A DNA stretch of 64,000 bases from Phycisphaerales bacterium Planc_01 (GTDB lineage Bacteria; Planctomycetota; Phycisphaerae; Sedimentisphaerales; Anaerobacaceae), in NCBI GenBank assembly GCA_001603075.1, contig LVBB01000148.1, positions 1 to 64,000 on the forward strand, read 5' to 3'. Positions 1-8,495 of the stretch are shown here, piece after piece. A model generated the notes under the pieces. It did not search any database, was not told where the DNA came from, and saw nothing but the letters and a program-made list of their open reading frames with translations. The position numbers were made by a program, and so were the translations under genes. Positions within the stretch are counted from its first letter, which is position 1, and every line of letters begins with the position of its first letter.

Positions 1-36
1 ACAAATGTACGATATTCTACTTGTACAAATGTACAA
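1..36. promoter_or_regulatory. BlaI-type operator(s) upstream of blaI
   Basis: Bases 21-36 form a perfect inverted repeat (TTGTAC, AAAT, GTACAA) whose core TACAAATGTA fits the TACA-N2-TGTA core known for BlaI/MecI operators. The decamer ACAAATGTAC at 1-10 repeats the same core 24 bp upstream and may be a second operator cut by the window edge. The position, 15-50 bp before the BlaI start, suggests autoregulation of the blaI-M56 operon. Confidence 0.75.
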
Positions 37-51
37 TGAAGGAGATTCGCC

Positions 52-426
52 ATGAAACATCACAACCTGCCCGCGACCAGTCCCGCCGAGACGGAGATCC
101 TCCGGCTCATCTGGCAACTGAAACGGGCCACCGTTCAGGAGGTGTGTCATCAGCTCCCGGCCGCACGCAAAATCGCATATGCCACGGTCCAGACCCTTCT
201 GCGACGGCTGGAAAAAAAGGGCTATCTCAAGCACGACCTCGAAGGCAAAGCCCACGTGTTCTATCCGAGCGTAGAGCAGGACCACGTGATCCGCCGGTCC
301 GTCGGCGATTTCCTCGACCGCCTCTTCGGAGGCGATCCCAGACCGCTGATGCAGTTCCTGGCAGAAGACGGTCGGCTCGAAGCCAAAGACCTCGACCAAC
401 TCAGGAAGCTCATCGAAAACACATAG
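52..426 (+). CDS. blaI: BlaI/MecI/CopY family transcriptional repressor
   Basis: This 124-residue protein has the usual length and fold of BlaI/MecI repressors. The N-terminal winged helix (about residues 8-75) contains the recognisable stretch TVQTLLRRLEKKGYL, and a short C-terminal dimerisation part follows. In the family the repressor is cleaved after an M56 membrane peptidase senses a signal; such a peptidase is encoded 25 bp downstream. The ATG at 52 has an AAGGAG ribosome site 7 bp before it, and a palindromic BlaI-like operator lies directly upstream. The signal is probably not a beta-lactam, because no beta-lactamase is nearby and the partner lacks a penicillin-binding sensor domain. 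Confidence 0.9.
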   Translation: MKHHNLPATSPAETEILRLIWQLKRATVQEVCHQLPAARKIAYATVQTLLRRLEKKGYLKHDLEGKAHVFYPSVEQDHVIRRSVGDFLDRLFGGDPRPLMQFLAEDGRLEAKDLDQLRKLIENT

Positions 427-451
427 ACTCGTTCACTGCGGAGGTGCAACG

Positions 452-3400
452 ATGAATCTCTATCTGACCGAACTGGTACGCTATCTGGCCGCTCAGAGTT
501 GGCAGATTGCCGTGCTGACCCTTGTGGTGGCCGCTGCCACGTGGGCCCTGCGGCATAGGACCGCCCACATCCGCTACCTGCTCTGGCTGATCGTCCTGGC
601 CAAGTGCCTCGTGCCGCCGCTGTACATGGTGCCGATCCGGGTCTTGCCCGAAGGGACGGCCCCAGCCATGGTTGCGGAGGCCGCGCCCGTCGAGCCCGTG
701 GCAATCGAACCACGGAGCAGCATTCCGATCCAGGCGAGCCCCCCCTTGCGGCCGCAAGCAGTGGCCGAATCAGGCCGGGTCGAGCGAGCGACTCCGCCGG
801 GTGTCGAGGACCGCCCGAGCGGGCCGTTGGACCTGCGGATGTATGCCGGGATCGCCTGGATCGCCGGTGCAGGTCTGTATCTGGCGATGAACCTGCTGAG
901 GGCGGTGCGAGGCCGGCACTGGCTCCATGCGAGGCGCCGGCCCCTGCCCGATGCGATACGGAAGGAGACGGAGACCCTGCTCTCGACTCCCGGTCGAAGG
1001 CCTCTGCCTCCGGTCTGGGTCATCGACGAGATCGGTCAGCCTTTTGTCTGGGGCCTTCTGCGTGGTAGCATCTACGTGCCTTCCCACTTTCTGAAGATCG
1101 GCGACCGCGAACATCGCAAGCACGTGCTGGCCCATGAACTGAGCCACGTTCTCCGTTTCGATGCGGCGGTCAACGCCCTCCAGACCCTCGCCCAGGGGCT
1201 GTTCTGGTTCCATCCGTTCGTCTGGTGGGCCAACCGCGAGATTCGACGAGAGCGAGAGAAATGCTGCGACGAGATGGCGGTCGCGCAACTGGGGACGGAA
1301 CCAAGAGAGTATTGTCATGCGGTGGTGGAGACCCTGATGAGTGCGGAGACGTCGGCCCGGCCCGTTCCCTCGTTGGCCGTAGCCGGGCCGGCGAAGAACC
1401 TTGAGGAAAGGATCAAAACCATGTTGATGCCAGGCAAGAGATTCTACAAGCGCCCGAGCCTGATCACAGCGAGCCTCATCTTTCTAGCGGCCCTCGTGAC
1501 GGTTCCCACCGCCCTGGTCCTGACCGCCCGGGCCCAGACAGAATCGCCGAAGACAGAAACCAACTCGCCCCAGACCCTGCACGAGGCCGCCGCTGCCGGG
1601 GACCTGGAGCAAGTCAACAAGCTCCTCGCCCAGGGGGCGGATGTCCACGCCAAAGACGAGGACGGACGCACGCCGCTGCACAGGGCGGCCTGGTACGCGC
1701 GAAAGGACGTGGCGGAGGTGCTTCTCACCCGGGGAGCGAATGTCAATGAAGCGGATGGCTCCGGCCAGACTCCTTTACACCTGGCGGTGCAGTTTGGGGC
1801 AAAGTTCGTGCCCGAGTTCCTCCTCGCCAGAGGGGCTCAGATCAATGCGAGGGACAAGGCAGGCAATATGCCCTTGCACATCGCGGCGGGCGTTTCGTCT
1901 GTCAGCGGCGATCTGCTGGAGTTGCTGATCGCCAAAGGCGCTGACGTGAAGGCGAGAAACGAGGCCGGCCAAACACCCCTTCATCGTGTATCCATGATAG
2001 GAAGGGGGAACAAACGCCTTGGACTTGCGGCGGAGCTCCTCCTGGCCCACGGGGCAGAGGTCGACGCCGAAGATCAGAGCGGGTGCACACCCCTCCATTT
2101 CGCTGTCGAAGATGCTAACAAGGAGCTGGTCGACTTTCTGGTGGCCAAAGGCGCTGACGTAAAGACCACGGCGGCGGGCGGCACGACCCTTCTTCACCGA
2201 GCCGTCGAGAGCGGACAGCTCGAGATGGTAGAATGGTCCCTGAGCCGGGGAATCGACGTCAACAGCGCCCGGTCCAACGGCCGGACGGTTCTGCACGTGG
2301 CTGCGTGGACCGGCGAGAATAGCATCGTAGAGGCACTGATCGCCCGAGGCGCCGACGTGAAGGCCAGGGACGCTCGTGGCGACACACCTGCCCAGCTCGC
2401 CGCTCGCTCGAACCATAAGGACACCGTTCGCCTGCTCGTTGACAAGGGGGCTGAAGTCTCCACCATGCAGATCGCGGCGTGCCTCGGAGACCTCGACGCC
2501 ATCAAGGGCTTCCTGGAGAGGGGAGGCACTGTCAATGGCCAGGATGGGGACCCGCTGTCTCCCTTGGGGGCCGCCGCTTGGGCAGGACAGAAGGATGTCG
2601 TTGCTTTTCTCATCAGCCAAGGCGCTTCGGTCGATGCAGGTGTTGGACAAAAGGGAATGACCCCCCTGCACTACGCCGCTCGGGAAGGCTCCAAAGAAGT
2701 TGCGGAATTGCTGATCGCCAACGGAGCCAAGGTCAACGCCAACGGAGCCAAGATCAGCGGAACACAAGCGGGATTAACGCCTTTGCACTTTGCCGCCCAA
2801 AGCGGAGACAGGGACGTAGTATTGCTGCTCATCGATCATGGCGCCGATGTCAATGCCGAGACTGAGACTGCGCGGAAATCGAGACCTTTGGACTGGGCGG
2901 TGGGGGCCGGTCGCAAAGACGTGGCGAAGCTCCTTGCCGACAAAGGCGCTGGTACTTCCCAGCCGGATGATCTTCTCTTCCGGGCCTGCATGCAGGTAGA
3001 CAGAGAGCTGGTCGAACTCCTCATCCGCAAGGGCGCCAACGTCAACTCCGAAGCCTTGGCTTATGGTTATCCGCCTGCGATGGGGGCAATATGGAGTGGA
3101 TACACACACGCGACGAAACCCGCGGATGTCCCCCGGCTCCTTGGCGTCCTTAGAGTCCTTCTGGATCATGGCGCCGATCCCGACAGCAAAGACCGATGGG
3201 ACTGGACCTTGCTGCATTATGCATGTGAAGAGGTCGATTTGGCCAAGTTGCTTCTCGACAGAGGCGCCAATCCGAACGCCGTGGAAAATGAGCGGGGGCG
3301 ACGGCCTCTGCACCTGGCCGCGGATGAGGGCCGCACGGCGGCGGTGAAACTGCTCATTAGTCGCGGAGCCGATGTCAATGCAAAAGACTACTACGGACAC

Positions 3401-3538
3401 ACAGCGTTATCGTATGCCGAAGACGTCGGCGATAACAACAGGTTCGGTCGTCCCAGGAAGACGCCCCTGACGGCGGAGGCCAAAGCAGCCAAGAAGGAAG
3501 TGGCGCGACTTCTGCGTGAGCACGGGGCGACGGGATAG
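452..3538 (+). CDS. M56 (BlaR1-like) membrane metallopeptidase fused to ankyrin repeats
   Basis: The N-terminal part (residues 1-360) is an M56 peptidase: hydrophobic segments near 18-34, 42-59 and 131-149, zinc motif HELSH at 228-232, and a downstream acidic ligand candidate in CCDEMAV (about 274). A further membrane segment at about 337-359 ends in LTARAQ, resembling a leader-peptide junction. Residues 375-1020 consist of roughly 18 ankyrin-type repeats with the recurrent pattern DGRTPLHRAA/LLxRGAxVNA. In BlaR1 the region after the last membrane helix is an extracytoplasmic penicillin sensor; here ankyrins replace it. With BlaI upstream it probably forms a two-gene signalling operon responding to a protein ligand (inference). 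A GGAGGT ribosome site precedes the ATG. Confidence 0.88.
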   Translation: MNLYLTELVRYLAAQSWQIAVLTLVVAAATWALRHRTAHIRYLLWLIVLAKCLVPPLYMVPIRVLPEGTAPAMVAEAAPVEPVAIEPRSSIPIQASPPLRPQAVAESGRVERATPPGVEDRPSGPLDLRMYAGIAWIAGAGLYLAMNLLRAVRGRHWLHARRRPLPDAIRKETETLLSTPGRRPLPPVWVIDEIGQPFVWGLLRGSIYVPSHFLKIGDREHRKHVLAHELSHVLRFDAAVNALQTLAQGLFWFHPFVWWANREIRREREKCCDEMAVAQLGTEPREYCHAVVETLMSAETSARPVPSLAVAGPAKNLEERIKTMLMPGKRFYKRPSLITASLIFLAALVTVPTALVLTARAQTESPKTETNSPQTLHEAAAAGDLEQVNKLLAQGADVHAKDEDGRTPLHRAAWYARKDVAEVLLTRGANVNEADGSGQTPLHLAVQFGAKFVPEFLLARGAQINARDKAGNMPLHIAAGVSSVSGDLLELLIAKGADVKARNEAGQTPLHRVSMIGRGNKRLGLAAELLLAHGAEVDAEDQSGCTPLHFAVEDANKELVDFLVAKGADVKTTAAGGTTLLHRAVESGQLEMVEWSLSRGIDVNSARSNGRTVLHVAAWTGENSIVEALIARGADVKARDARGDTPAQLAARSNHKDTVRLLVDKGAEVSTMQIAACLGDLDAIKGFLERGGTVNGQDGDPLSPLGAAAWAGQKDVVAFLISQGASVDAGVGQKGMTPLHYAAREGSKEVAELLIANGAKVNANGAKISGTQAGLTPLHFAAQSGDRDVVLLLIDHGADVNAETETARKSRPLDWAVGAGRKDVAKLLADKGAGTSQPDDLLFRACMQVDRELVELLIRKGANVNSEALAYGYPPAMGAIWSGYTHATKPADVPRLLGVLRVLLDHGADPDSKDRWDWTLLHYACEEVDLAKLLLDRGANPNAVENERGRRPLHLAADEGRTAAVKLLISRGADVNAKDYYGHTALSYAEDVGDNNRFGRPRKTPLTAEAKAAKKEVARLLREHGATG

Positions 3539-3580
3539 CCGGACGCCGAAGGGCCACACCGGGCCGGCGTGCGTGAGAAG

Positions 3581-3615
3581 GAACCCGGCGAGGTCAACGG
3601 AGGCCCCGCCGGTTC
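3581..3615 (+). terminator. Terminator-like hairpin after the M56-ankyrin gene
   Basis: GAACCCGGCG at 3581-3590 pairs with CGCCGGTTC at 3607-3615 with one bulged base, and a T-rich tail (TTTGTCTCTGTTT) follows. The location 42 bp after the stop codon fits factor-independent termination of the blaI-M56 operon. Confidence 0.55.
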
Positions 3616-3627
3616 TTTGTCTCTGTT

Positions 3628-3757
3628 TACATGCGTTTATATCGCGGGTCGCCGGCGCCTTCGGGGGCGGTCCAGCGGATGTTGTCGAACGGGCACTTGC
3701 GCTGGCAGGTCTTGTCGTGCAGGCAGTTCGAGGGGTTGGCCAAGGGTCGCTTGACCT
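3628..3757 (-). pseudogene. Duplicated 3'-end relic of the ETF-QO gene
   Basis: This stretch is a diverged direct copy of 4673-4797, the 3' end of the ETF-ubiquinone oxidoreductase gene. In the minus frame it still encodes about 37 residues ending like the intact protein, from [19 protein letters not shown] to the terminal PRYKRM. The intact copy reads CLHCKTC, so one iron-sulphur cysteine has become Asp, and a short insertion follows. No start or N-terminal part exists. Homology stops at the TTGACC that serves as the likely -35 box of the toxin-antitoxin promoter. The two copies enclose the MNT-HEPN module. Confidence 0.85.
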
Positions 3758-3779
3758 TCTCTCGACCATGGACTATATT
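3751..3779 (+). promoter_or_regulatory. Sigma-70-type promoter for the MNT-HEPN operon
   Basis: TTGACC (3751-3756) and TATATT (3774-3779) are separated by exactly 17 bp. Transcription would begin near 3786, about 46 bp before the MNT start codon. The -35 hexamer is the last part of the duplicated ETF-QO segment. Confidence 0.55.
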
Positions 3780-3831
3780 GAGGGCGATCGACAGTGATCG
3801 TGGATAGCGTGCCTCTCGCGAAAGCAGCGAT

Positions 3832-4161
3832 ATGGAATTGAGCGTCGAAGAACAAAAGGCCCTGTTGCAGGTGGTGCGAATACTGCATAGTCGATTCGGG
3901 GCGGTGGAAGTGATCCTGTACGGCTCTGCGGCCCGAGGGGATCTTGACGAAGAGTCGGACATCGATCTGCTTGTCGTGCTTCCCCGGCTCGATTGGACGA
4001 TGCAGAAGGAGATCATCGGCGTCTGTTTCGATGCCGAATTGCAGTGCGGCAGGGTCATTTCTGCGATCTGTTACACGATGGATGAGATAGAGCACAGTCC
4101 TCTTCGGTCGTCACCTCTCGTAACAACTGCTCGCAGGGAGGGACAGGCTCTGCATGAGTGA
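3832..4161 (+). CDS. MNT-type minimal nucleotidyltransferase (antitoxin)
   Basis: The 109-residue protein carries the nucleotidyltransferase signature [18 protein letters not shown] (about residues 27-44), with the G-S motif and the paired Asp residues of a metal-binding DxD. In MNT-HEPN toxin-antitoxin systems this protein neutralises the HEPN RNase, in studied cases by adding AMP to it. The HEPN gene starts 8 bp inside this gene's 3' end, so the two are translationally coupled. A good sigma-70 promoter lies upstream; the ribosome site is weak. An untethered DNA polymerase beta-like enzyme is the alternative reading, but the pairing makes the antitoxin role likely. Confidence 0.88.
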   Translation: MELSVEEQKALLQVVRILHSRFGAVEVILYGSAARGDLDEESDIDLLVVLPRLDWTMQKEIIGVCFDAELQCGRVISAICYTMDEIEHSPLRSSPLVTTARREGQALHE

Positions 4162-4552
4162 GGATATTCGCAGGTTGATCGCCTATCGGCTTGACCAGGC
4201 GCAGGAAACGCTGAACGCCGCGAGGGAGTTGGCGGCCGCCGGACATGAACGCGATGCCGTCAATCGCGCGTACTATGCGATGTTCTACGGCGCGTTGGCG
4301 ATGCTCGCGTCCAAGGGACTCGGAGCCAGCAAGCACAGCGGCGTACTGAGCCTGCTCGGCCGCCATTTCATCAAGACGGGCGCCTTCCCCGTAGACTATG
4401 GCCGGTACTTGCGAGAGGCGTTTGAGTTGCGCCAGGGCGCCGATTACCGCGAGTTTGTTCAGGTTACGCAAGAGCAGGTGCAGGAGACCATTGCACATGC
4501 TGACGCATTCCTTCAATGCGCGCGGCAAATGCTCGGGGACTCCGAACCGTAG
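4154..4552 (+). CDS. HEPN domain protein, UPF0332 type (toxin)
   Basis: The 132-residue, mostly helical protein matches the UPF0332/HEPN pattern: NRAYYAMFYGALAML near residues 35-49, SKHSGVLSLLGRHFIKTG in the middle and REAFELRQGADY near 92-103. HEPN proteins of this class act as RNases or nucleic-acid-binding toxins partnered with MNT proteins. The gene overlaps the MNT gene by 8 bp and its stop codon lies within an inverted repeat that probably ends the transcript. The classical R-X4-6-H RNase motif is not obvious to me, so nuclease activity is inferred from family only. Confidence 0.87.
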   Translation: MSEDIRRLIAYRLDQAQETLNAARELAAAGHERDAVNRAYYAMFYGALAMLASKGLGASKHSGVLSLLGRHFIKTGAFPVDYGRYLREAFELRQGADYREFVQVTQEQVQETIAHADAFLQCARQMLGDSEP

Positions 4553-4580
4553 GATGGCCGGACGGGTCATCCTACGGTTC
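4544..4580 (+). terminator. 13-bp inverted repeat at the end of the HEPN gene
   Basis: GAACCGTAGGATG and CATCCTACGGTTC are perfect complements separated by 11 bases. The HEPN stop codon TAG sits in the left arm. No T-run follows, so this could be a terminator, an RNA-stability stem or a boundary element of the inserted module. Confidence 0.5.
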
Positions 4581-4671
4581 CACGATCACAGGCAATATCT
4601 CCACGCTGCAGGGCGCCCTTGCAGGCACACCACAAACGAGCGTCATCATTCACCCTATTCGATGATGTTCT

Positions 4672-6336
4672 CTACATGCGTTTGTATCGGGGTCCGCCGC
4701 CGCCTTCGGGGGCGGTCCAGCGGATGTTGTCGAACGGGCACTTGCGCTGGCAGGTCTTGCAGTGCAGGCAGTTCGAAGGGTTGGCCGGCTTGACCTCGTC
4801 GTGGATGGTCTCGTAGACGCCGGCCGGGCAGAACGTGATGCACGGACTGCCGTAGACGGGCGTACACTTGGTCTCGCAGATCGTCTTATCGAGGATCGTC
4901 AGGTGCGACGGCTGCTCCTCGCGATGCTCGGTGGCCGCGACCGCGGTGAACGTGTCCTTGTCGAAGTTCTGGTTCGGCTTGAGACGATAAGGCGCCGTCG
5001 TCATCATCTCATAGTCAGGCTCGACTTTGAACTTCGGCAGCCAGCCGCCCAGCACCGACAGCGGCATGCCCTGCAGCGGGCCGAACTTGGCGATCGTGTG
5101 CCGCGAGTTCCTGGCGATCTTCATCTCCTTGGCGATGTTCGAGCCCTCGACATTGTCGGTATACCGCCTAGCGGCCCCTTCGGGCTTGTCCATGCAGGTG
5201 ACGATGGCCCGCGCGGCCTGCATGCCCGACTCAAGGGCGTTGTGCAGGCCCTTGATCTTGAGCATGTTGACGAAGCCGGCGCTGTCGCCGAGGATCATCA
5301 CGTTGTCCTTGCCGATGCTGCCGGTGTGCGGATCGCGCGGGACCGCGTACCAGCCGCCTTCCGGGATCATCTTGGCGCCGGCCTCGACGACCGTGCCGCC
5401 CGCGATGAACGGCTTGACGTAGCTGTGCTCCTTGAAACGGACCAGGGCGTCCTGTGCGTTGAAATTGCGATACTTCCAGTCCAGCCCGACGATCATGCCG
5501 ACCGCCAGATGGTCCTCGGCGCCGGCGTAGACGATCCCTCCGCCGAACATGCCGGGCCCGATGACCGGGGTCCAGATCGGATAGCCCATCGCGTGGATGA
5601 CGCGGCCGCGCGAGAACCTGGCGTACTGCTCCGGCGTGACCTTGATCAGCTCCTTGACGCCGAGCGAGTAGAGCTGGTGCGATTCGCGTTTCAGACCGGC
5701 GGCCTCGACAAACCGCTCGGTGACCAGGCCGTCGCAGCCCTCGGCGAGCACAATGAATCTGGCCTCGATGGTCTCGCCTTCGACGTAGTTGGGCTGCTTG
5801 TGTCCTTCCTTATCGACGCCCTGGTCGATCAGCTTGACGCCGATGGCCGTCGGGCCGTCCATCACGATGCGATCGGCGGCGAACCCTGTCAGCACCTCGA
5901 CGCCCTTCTCGCGGGCGATATTGCCCAGCCATTTGGTGAGTTTGCTGATCGAGAGCGAGTAGTCGCCGTGGTGGATCATCTGGCCCCAGCCGATGCCCAT
6001 GCTCTTGGCCATCTTCAGGGCCCAGAAGATATTGAACGACATACCCCGCCCGAGCAGAAACAGGATGTCGTCTTTGTCGATCACGTTGGCCAGGACGTCC
6101 TTGGCCTCGTCGGTGTCGCGCCAATCGGGCTTGGCCGCATCGAGCAACGAGTGCAGCGGCTCCTTCTCGAGCACGGCGCCCGAGAGATTGTGGTTTCCCA
6201 GATCGAGGGCCTTGTCGATGACGCACACGTCGATGTCGGGCCGCAGGACCCGCAGTTGAATCGCCGTGGCCAGACCGGCCGGGCCGGCGCCCACCACCAA
6301 AACCGAGACCTTGTTGTATTCGTTGTTGTTCGGCAC
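4672..6336 (-). CDS. Electron transfer flavoprotein-ubiquinone oxidoreductase
   Basis: The 554-residue flavoprotein begins with a dinucleotide-binding motif (VLVVGAGPAGLATAIQL) and ends with a ferredoxin-like 4Fe-4S region: cysteines around CPAGVYE and [15 protein letters not shown], and the family ending WTAPEGGGGPRYKRM. ETF-QO passes electrons from reduced ETF to membrane quinone. I chose the GTG at 6336 because GAGGAA precedes it by 8 bp and the flavin motif then falls at residues 11-16; the ORF-track ATG at 6399 would add 21 residues that do not look like the family. The ETF gene lies 59 bp upstream on the same strand, giving an electron-transfer operon. Its 3' end is duplicated at 3628-3757. 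Confidence 0.93.
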   Translation of the reverse strand: MPNNNEYNKVSVLVVGAGPAGLATAIQLRVLRPDIDVCVIDKALDLGNHNLSGAVLEKEPLHSLLDAAKPDWRDTDEAKDVLANVIDKDDILFLLGRGMSFNIFWALKMAKSMGIGWGQMIHHGDYSLSISKLTKWLGNIAREKGVEVLTGFAADRIVMDGPTAIGVKLIDQGVDKEGHKQPNYVEGETIEARFIVLAEGCDGLVTERFVEAAGLKRESHQLYSLGVKELIKVTPEQYARFSRGRVIHAMGYPIWTPVIGPGMFGGGIVYAGAEDHLAVGMIVGLDWKYRNFNAQDALVRFKEHSYVKPFIAGGTVVEAGAKMIPEGGWYAVPRDPHTGSIGKDNVMILGDSAGFVNMLKIKGLHNALESGMQAARAIVTCMDKPEGAARRYTDNVEGSNIAKEMKIARNSRHTIAKFGPLQGMPLSVLGGWLPKFKVEPDYEMMTTAPYRLKPNQNFDKDTFTAVAATEHREEQPSHLTILDKTICETKCTPVYGSPCITFCPAGVYETIHDEVKPANPSNCLHCKTCQRKCPFDNIRWTAPEGGGGPRYKRM

Positions 6337-6395
6337 GTTCCGTTCCTCAATCAACAGGGAATAGGTCCGGCTGGACCCATTGGACCTATGGCATT

Positions 6396-8495
6396 TCACG
6401 CATTCTCAAGAGCCTGCACCAGCTCCGGAATCACGTCCTCGGCGGTTCCCACGATATAGTAGTCGCACTGCTTGAAGATCGGTGCGTTCGGATCGCTGTT
6501 GATCGCCACGATCGTTTCGGTGTTGGCGACACCGATCATGTGCTGGATGGCACCCGAGATGCCAATCGCAACGTACAGCTTCGGCCCGACGGCGGTACCC
6601 GTCTGGCCGACCTGATGGACGCGCTCGACGAACCCCTGCTCGACCGCCGCTCGCGAGGCGCCGAACTCGACGGCGGTATCCAGCTTCTTGCCCAGCTCGG
6701 AGCAGAGCATGCGAAGGAGCCGATCGAAACTGTCGCGGCTCTGCATGCCCTTGCCACCTGAGACGATGGCCTCGGCACCGAAGTTGACCTCGCCGCTGCC
6801 CAGCTCGGTCCGGATCACGTCCAAACTGATATCATCCTCGGTCAGCTCGACCTTGTGCTTGATGACCTTGCCCTTGCGCTTGGGGTCGGCGGGAATCCGC
6901 TTCATCACGCCGGGCCGGGCGGTCGCCATCTGGCTCTTCGAGTTTTTCGTGCGAATCGTCGCCATGACATTGCCGCCCAGGGCCGGACGCGTCTGGAGCA
7001 ACAGGCCGATATCGCCCTTTCGCGAGCTGTCGCGGATGTCCAGGCCCGTGCAGTCGGCGGTCAGGCCGCAGCCGGTCTTGTACGAGACCATCGGGGCCAG
7101 CATGCGTCCCTGCGGCGTCGCCGCGTAGAGCACGATCTGCGGCACGTACTTGTCAACCGCATCGGAGACTGCCTTGCAGTAGGACGCCGGGTCGAAATCC
7201 CTGAGCAGCTTGTGCTCGATGGCGTAGATATTGTCGGCGCCGGCCGCGATCAGCTCTTCGGCCATGTGGGCGACGTTGTCTCCGGCGATGCACACGCCGA
7301 CTGTGGTTTCCAGCGAATCGGCCAGCTCTCGCGCCTTGCCCGTCAGCTCGAACGTCGCCGGATGCACGACGCCATCGCCGCTGTGCTCGGCGACGACCCA
7401 GACCTCGCCCCGGAACGACGGATCGGCCAGGCTGAAACCGTTGAGCATATCCTCCAGACCCTTCTTGTGGAACGCTCCGCCCGCCTTCTCAATGATCTTC
7501 TCTCTGGTCTCCTCGGGGGTCTTGCGGACGTCGTCAATCTTCATCTCGCTCAGGATGTTCGTCAGGATATCGTAGTCATCCTGCTCCTTCTTCGTCGCCT
7601 CATACGGCCGCTCCAGCAGGCTTTTGCGCCGCGCGGGCAATGCATAGGGGCCGGGGCCGTCGTCGGCCTTTCCACTCTCGCCGTTGCTGCTCTTGAAGCT
7701 TTCGATGATGATCTTCGCAAGCGAGGCGGCATCCTTCATCTCCTGGCACTTGCGCGTGCTCTTGCCCGGCGGGAAAACGCGAATCACCGCCGTCTTCGAG
7801 CCCTTGGCCCCGATATGGGTCGCCTCCTTGATGTCGTCGGCGCCCCACTTGACGAGGTCCGCCTTGTTGCCCCACCGCGTGCCGGCGAACGTCGCGAACA
7901 GCGGGTATTCGTACTTGGCCACGGTGATGACCGCCGGCATCTTCCTGGTCGCCACGGTCTGGCTGCCGCCGCTGATGATCCGCGTGAACTCGAACCGCTT
8001 GTTCTTGTATTCGGCGTCGGTGGCATAGGCGATGCACGGCACTTCCAGTTCCTCGGCGATCTGCCCCGGCACCTGGGCGGTGTCGCCGTCCACCGACTGC
8101 ATCCCTGCGACCACGAAGTAATCGTCGCCGCACTTGAGGATCTCCTTGACGATCCGCCGGATCGCGTACGCCAGCGGATTGGCCGTCGCCCACGTGTCCG
8201 CGCCGCCCAGCGAGCGGTCCGTCAGAAGCACCACCTGATCGGCCGCACGCGACAGACTGTACCGCAGCACCTCTTCGGCCATCGGCGGGCCCATCGTCAA
8301 CGCCACGATCCGCGCCTTGGCGTCGCCGCTGATCTGCTTCATGTATCGGGCGAAGGCCAGCGCCTGGGCATCCAGTTCGTTGATCACGTTAGCCAGCCGT
8401 GAGCGGACGAGCGTGCCCGTCTCCGGGTCGAAGGCGTTGTCGGTGATCTGCGAGACGTCAGGGACCTGCTTGACGAGAACGATGTAGTCACTCAT
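6396..8495 (-). CDS. Fused electron transfer flavoprotein, beta-alpha subunits
   Basis: This 699-residue protein joins two subunits that are normally separate. Residues 1 to about 265 resemble EtfB (MSDYIVLVKQVPDV start, AMP-binding-type core with TMGPPMAEEVLR). A charged linker of about 100 residues follows. The C-terminal 330 residues resemble EtfA, with the FAD-binding SGGKGMQSRD, GQTGTAVGP and GISGAIQHMIG stretches and NSDPNAPIFKQCDY. ETF collects electrons from acyl-CoA and other dehydrogenases and gives them to ETF-QO, encoded next. The ATG at 8495 is chosen because the EtfB family begins here; the track start at 8630 adds an unrelated 45 residues. No dehydrogenase gene is adjacent. Confidence 0.92.
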   Translation of the reverse strand: MSDYIVLVKQVPDVSQITDNAFDPETGTLVRSRLANVINELDAQALAFARYMKQISGDAKARIVALTMGPPMAEEVLRYSLSRAADQVVLLTDRSLGGADTWATANPLAYAIRRIVKEILKCGDDYFVVAGMQSVDGDTAQVPGQIAEELEVPCIAYATDAEYKNKRFEFTRIISGGSQTVATRKMPAVITVAKYEYPLFATFAGTRWGNKADLVKWGADDIKEATHIGAKGSKTAVIRVFPPGKSTRKCQEMKDAASLAKIIIESFKSSNGESGKADDGPGPYALPARRKSLLERPYEATKKEQDDYDILTNILSEMKIDDVRKTPEETREKIIEKAGGAFHKKGLEDMLNGFSLADPSFRGEVWVVAEHSGDGVVHPATFELTGKARELADSLETTVGVCIAGDNVAHMAEELIAAGADNIYAIEHKLLRDFDPASYCKAVSDAVDKYVPQIVLYAATPQGRMLAPMVSYKTGCGLTADCTGLDIRDSSRKGDIGLLLQTRPALGGNVMATIRTKNSKSQMATARPGVMKRIPADPKRKGKVIKHKVELTEDDISLDVIRTELGSGEVNFGAEAIVSGGKGMQSRDSFDRLLRMLCSELGKKLDTAVEFGASRAAVEQGFVERVHQVGQTGTAVGPKLYVAIGISGAIQHMIGVANTETIVAINSDPNAPIFKQCDYYIVGTAEDVIPELVQALENA

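Noticed and set aside
4762-8402. Long plus-strand ORFs at 4762-6459 and 6855-8402
   Set aside because: They are antisense shadows of the ETF-QO and fused ETF genes, which match their families along the whole length.
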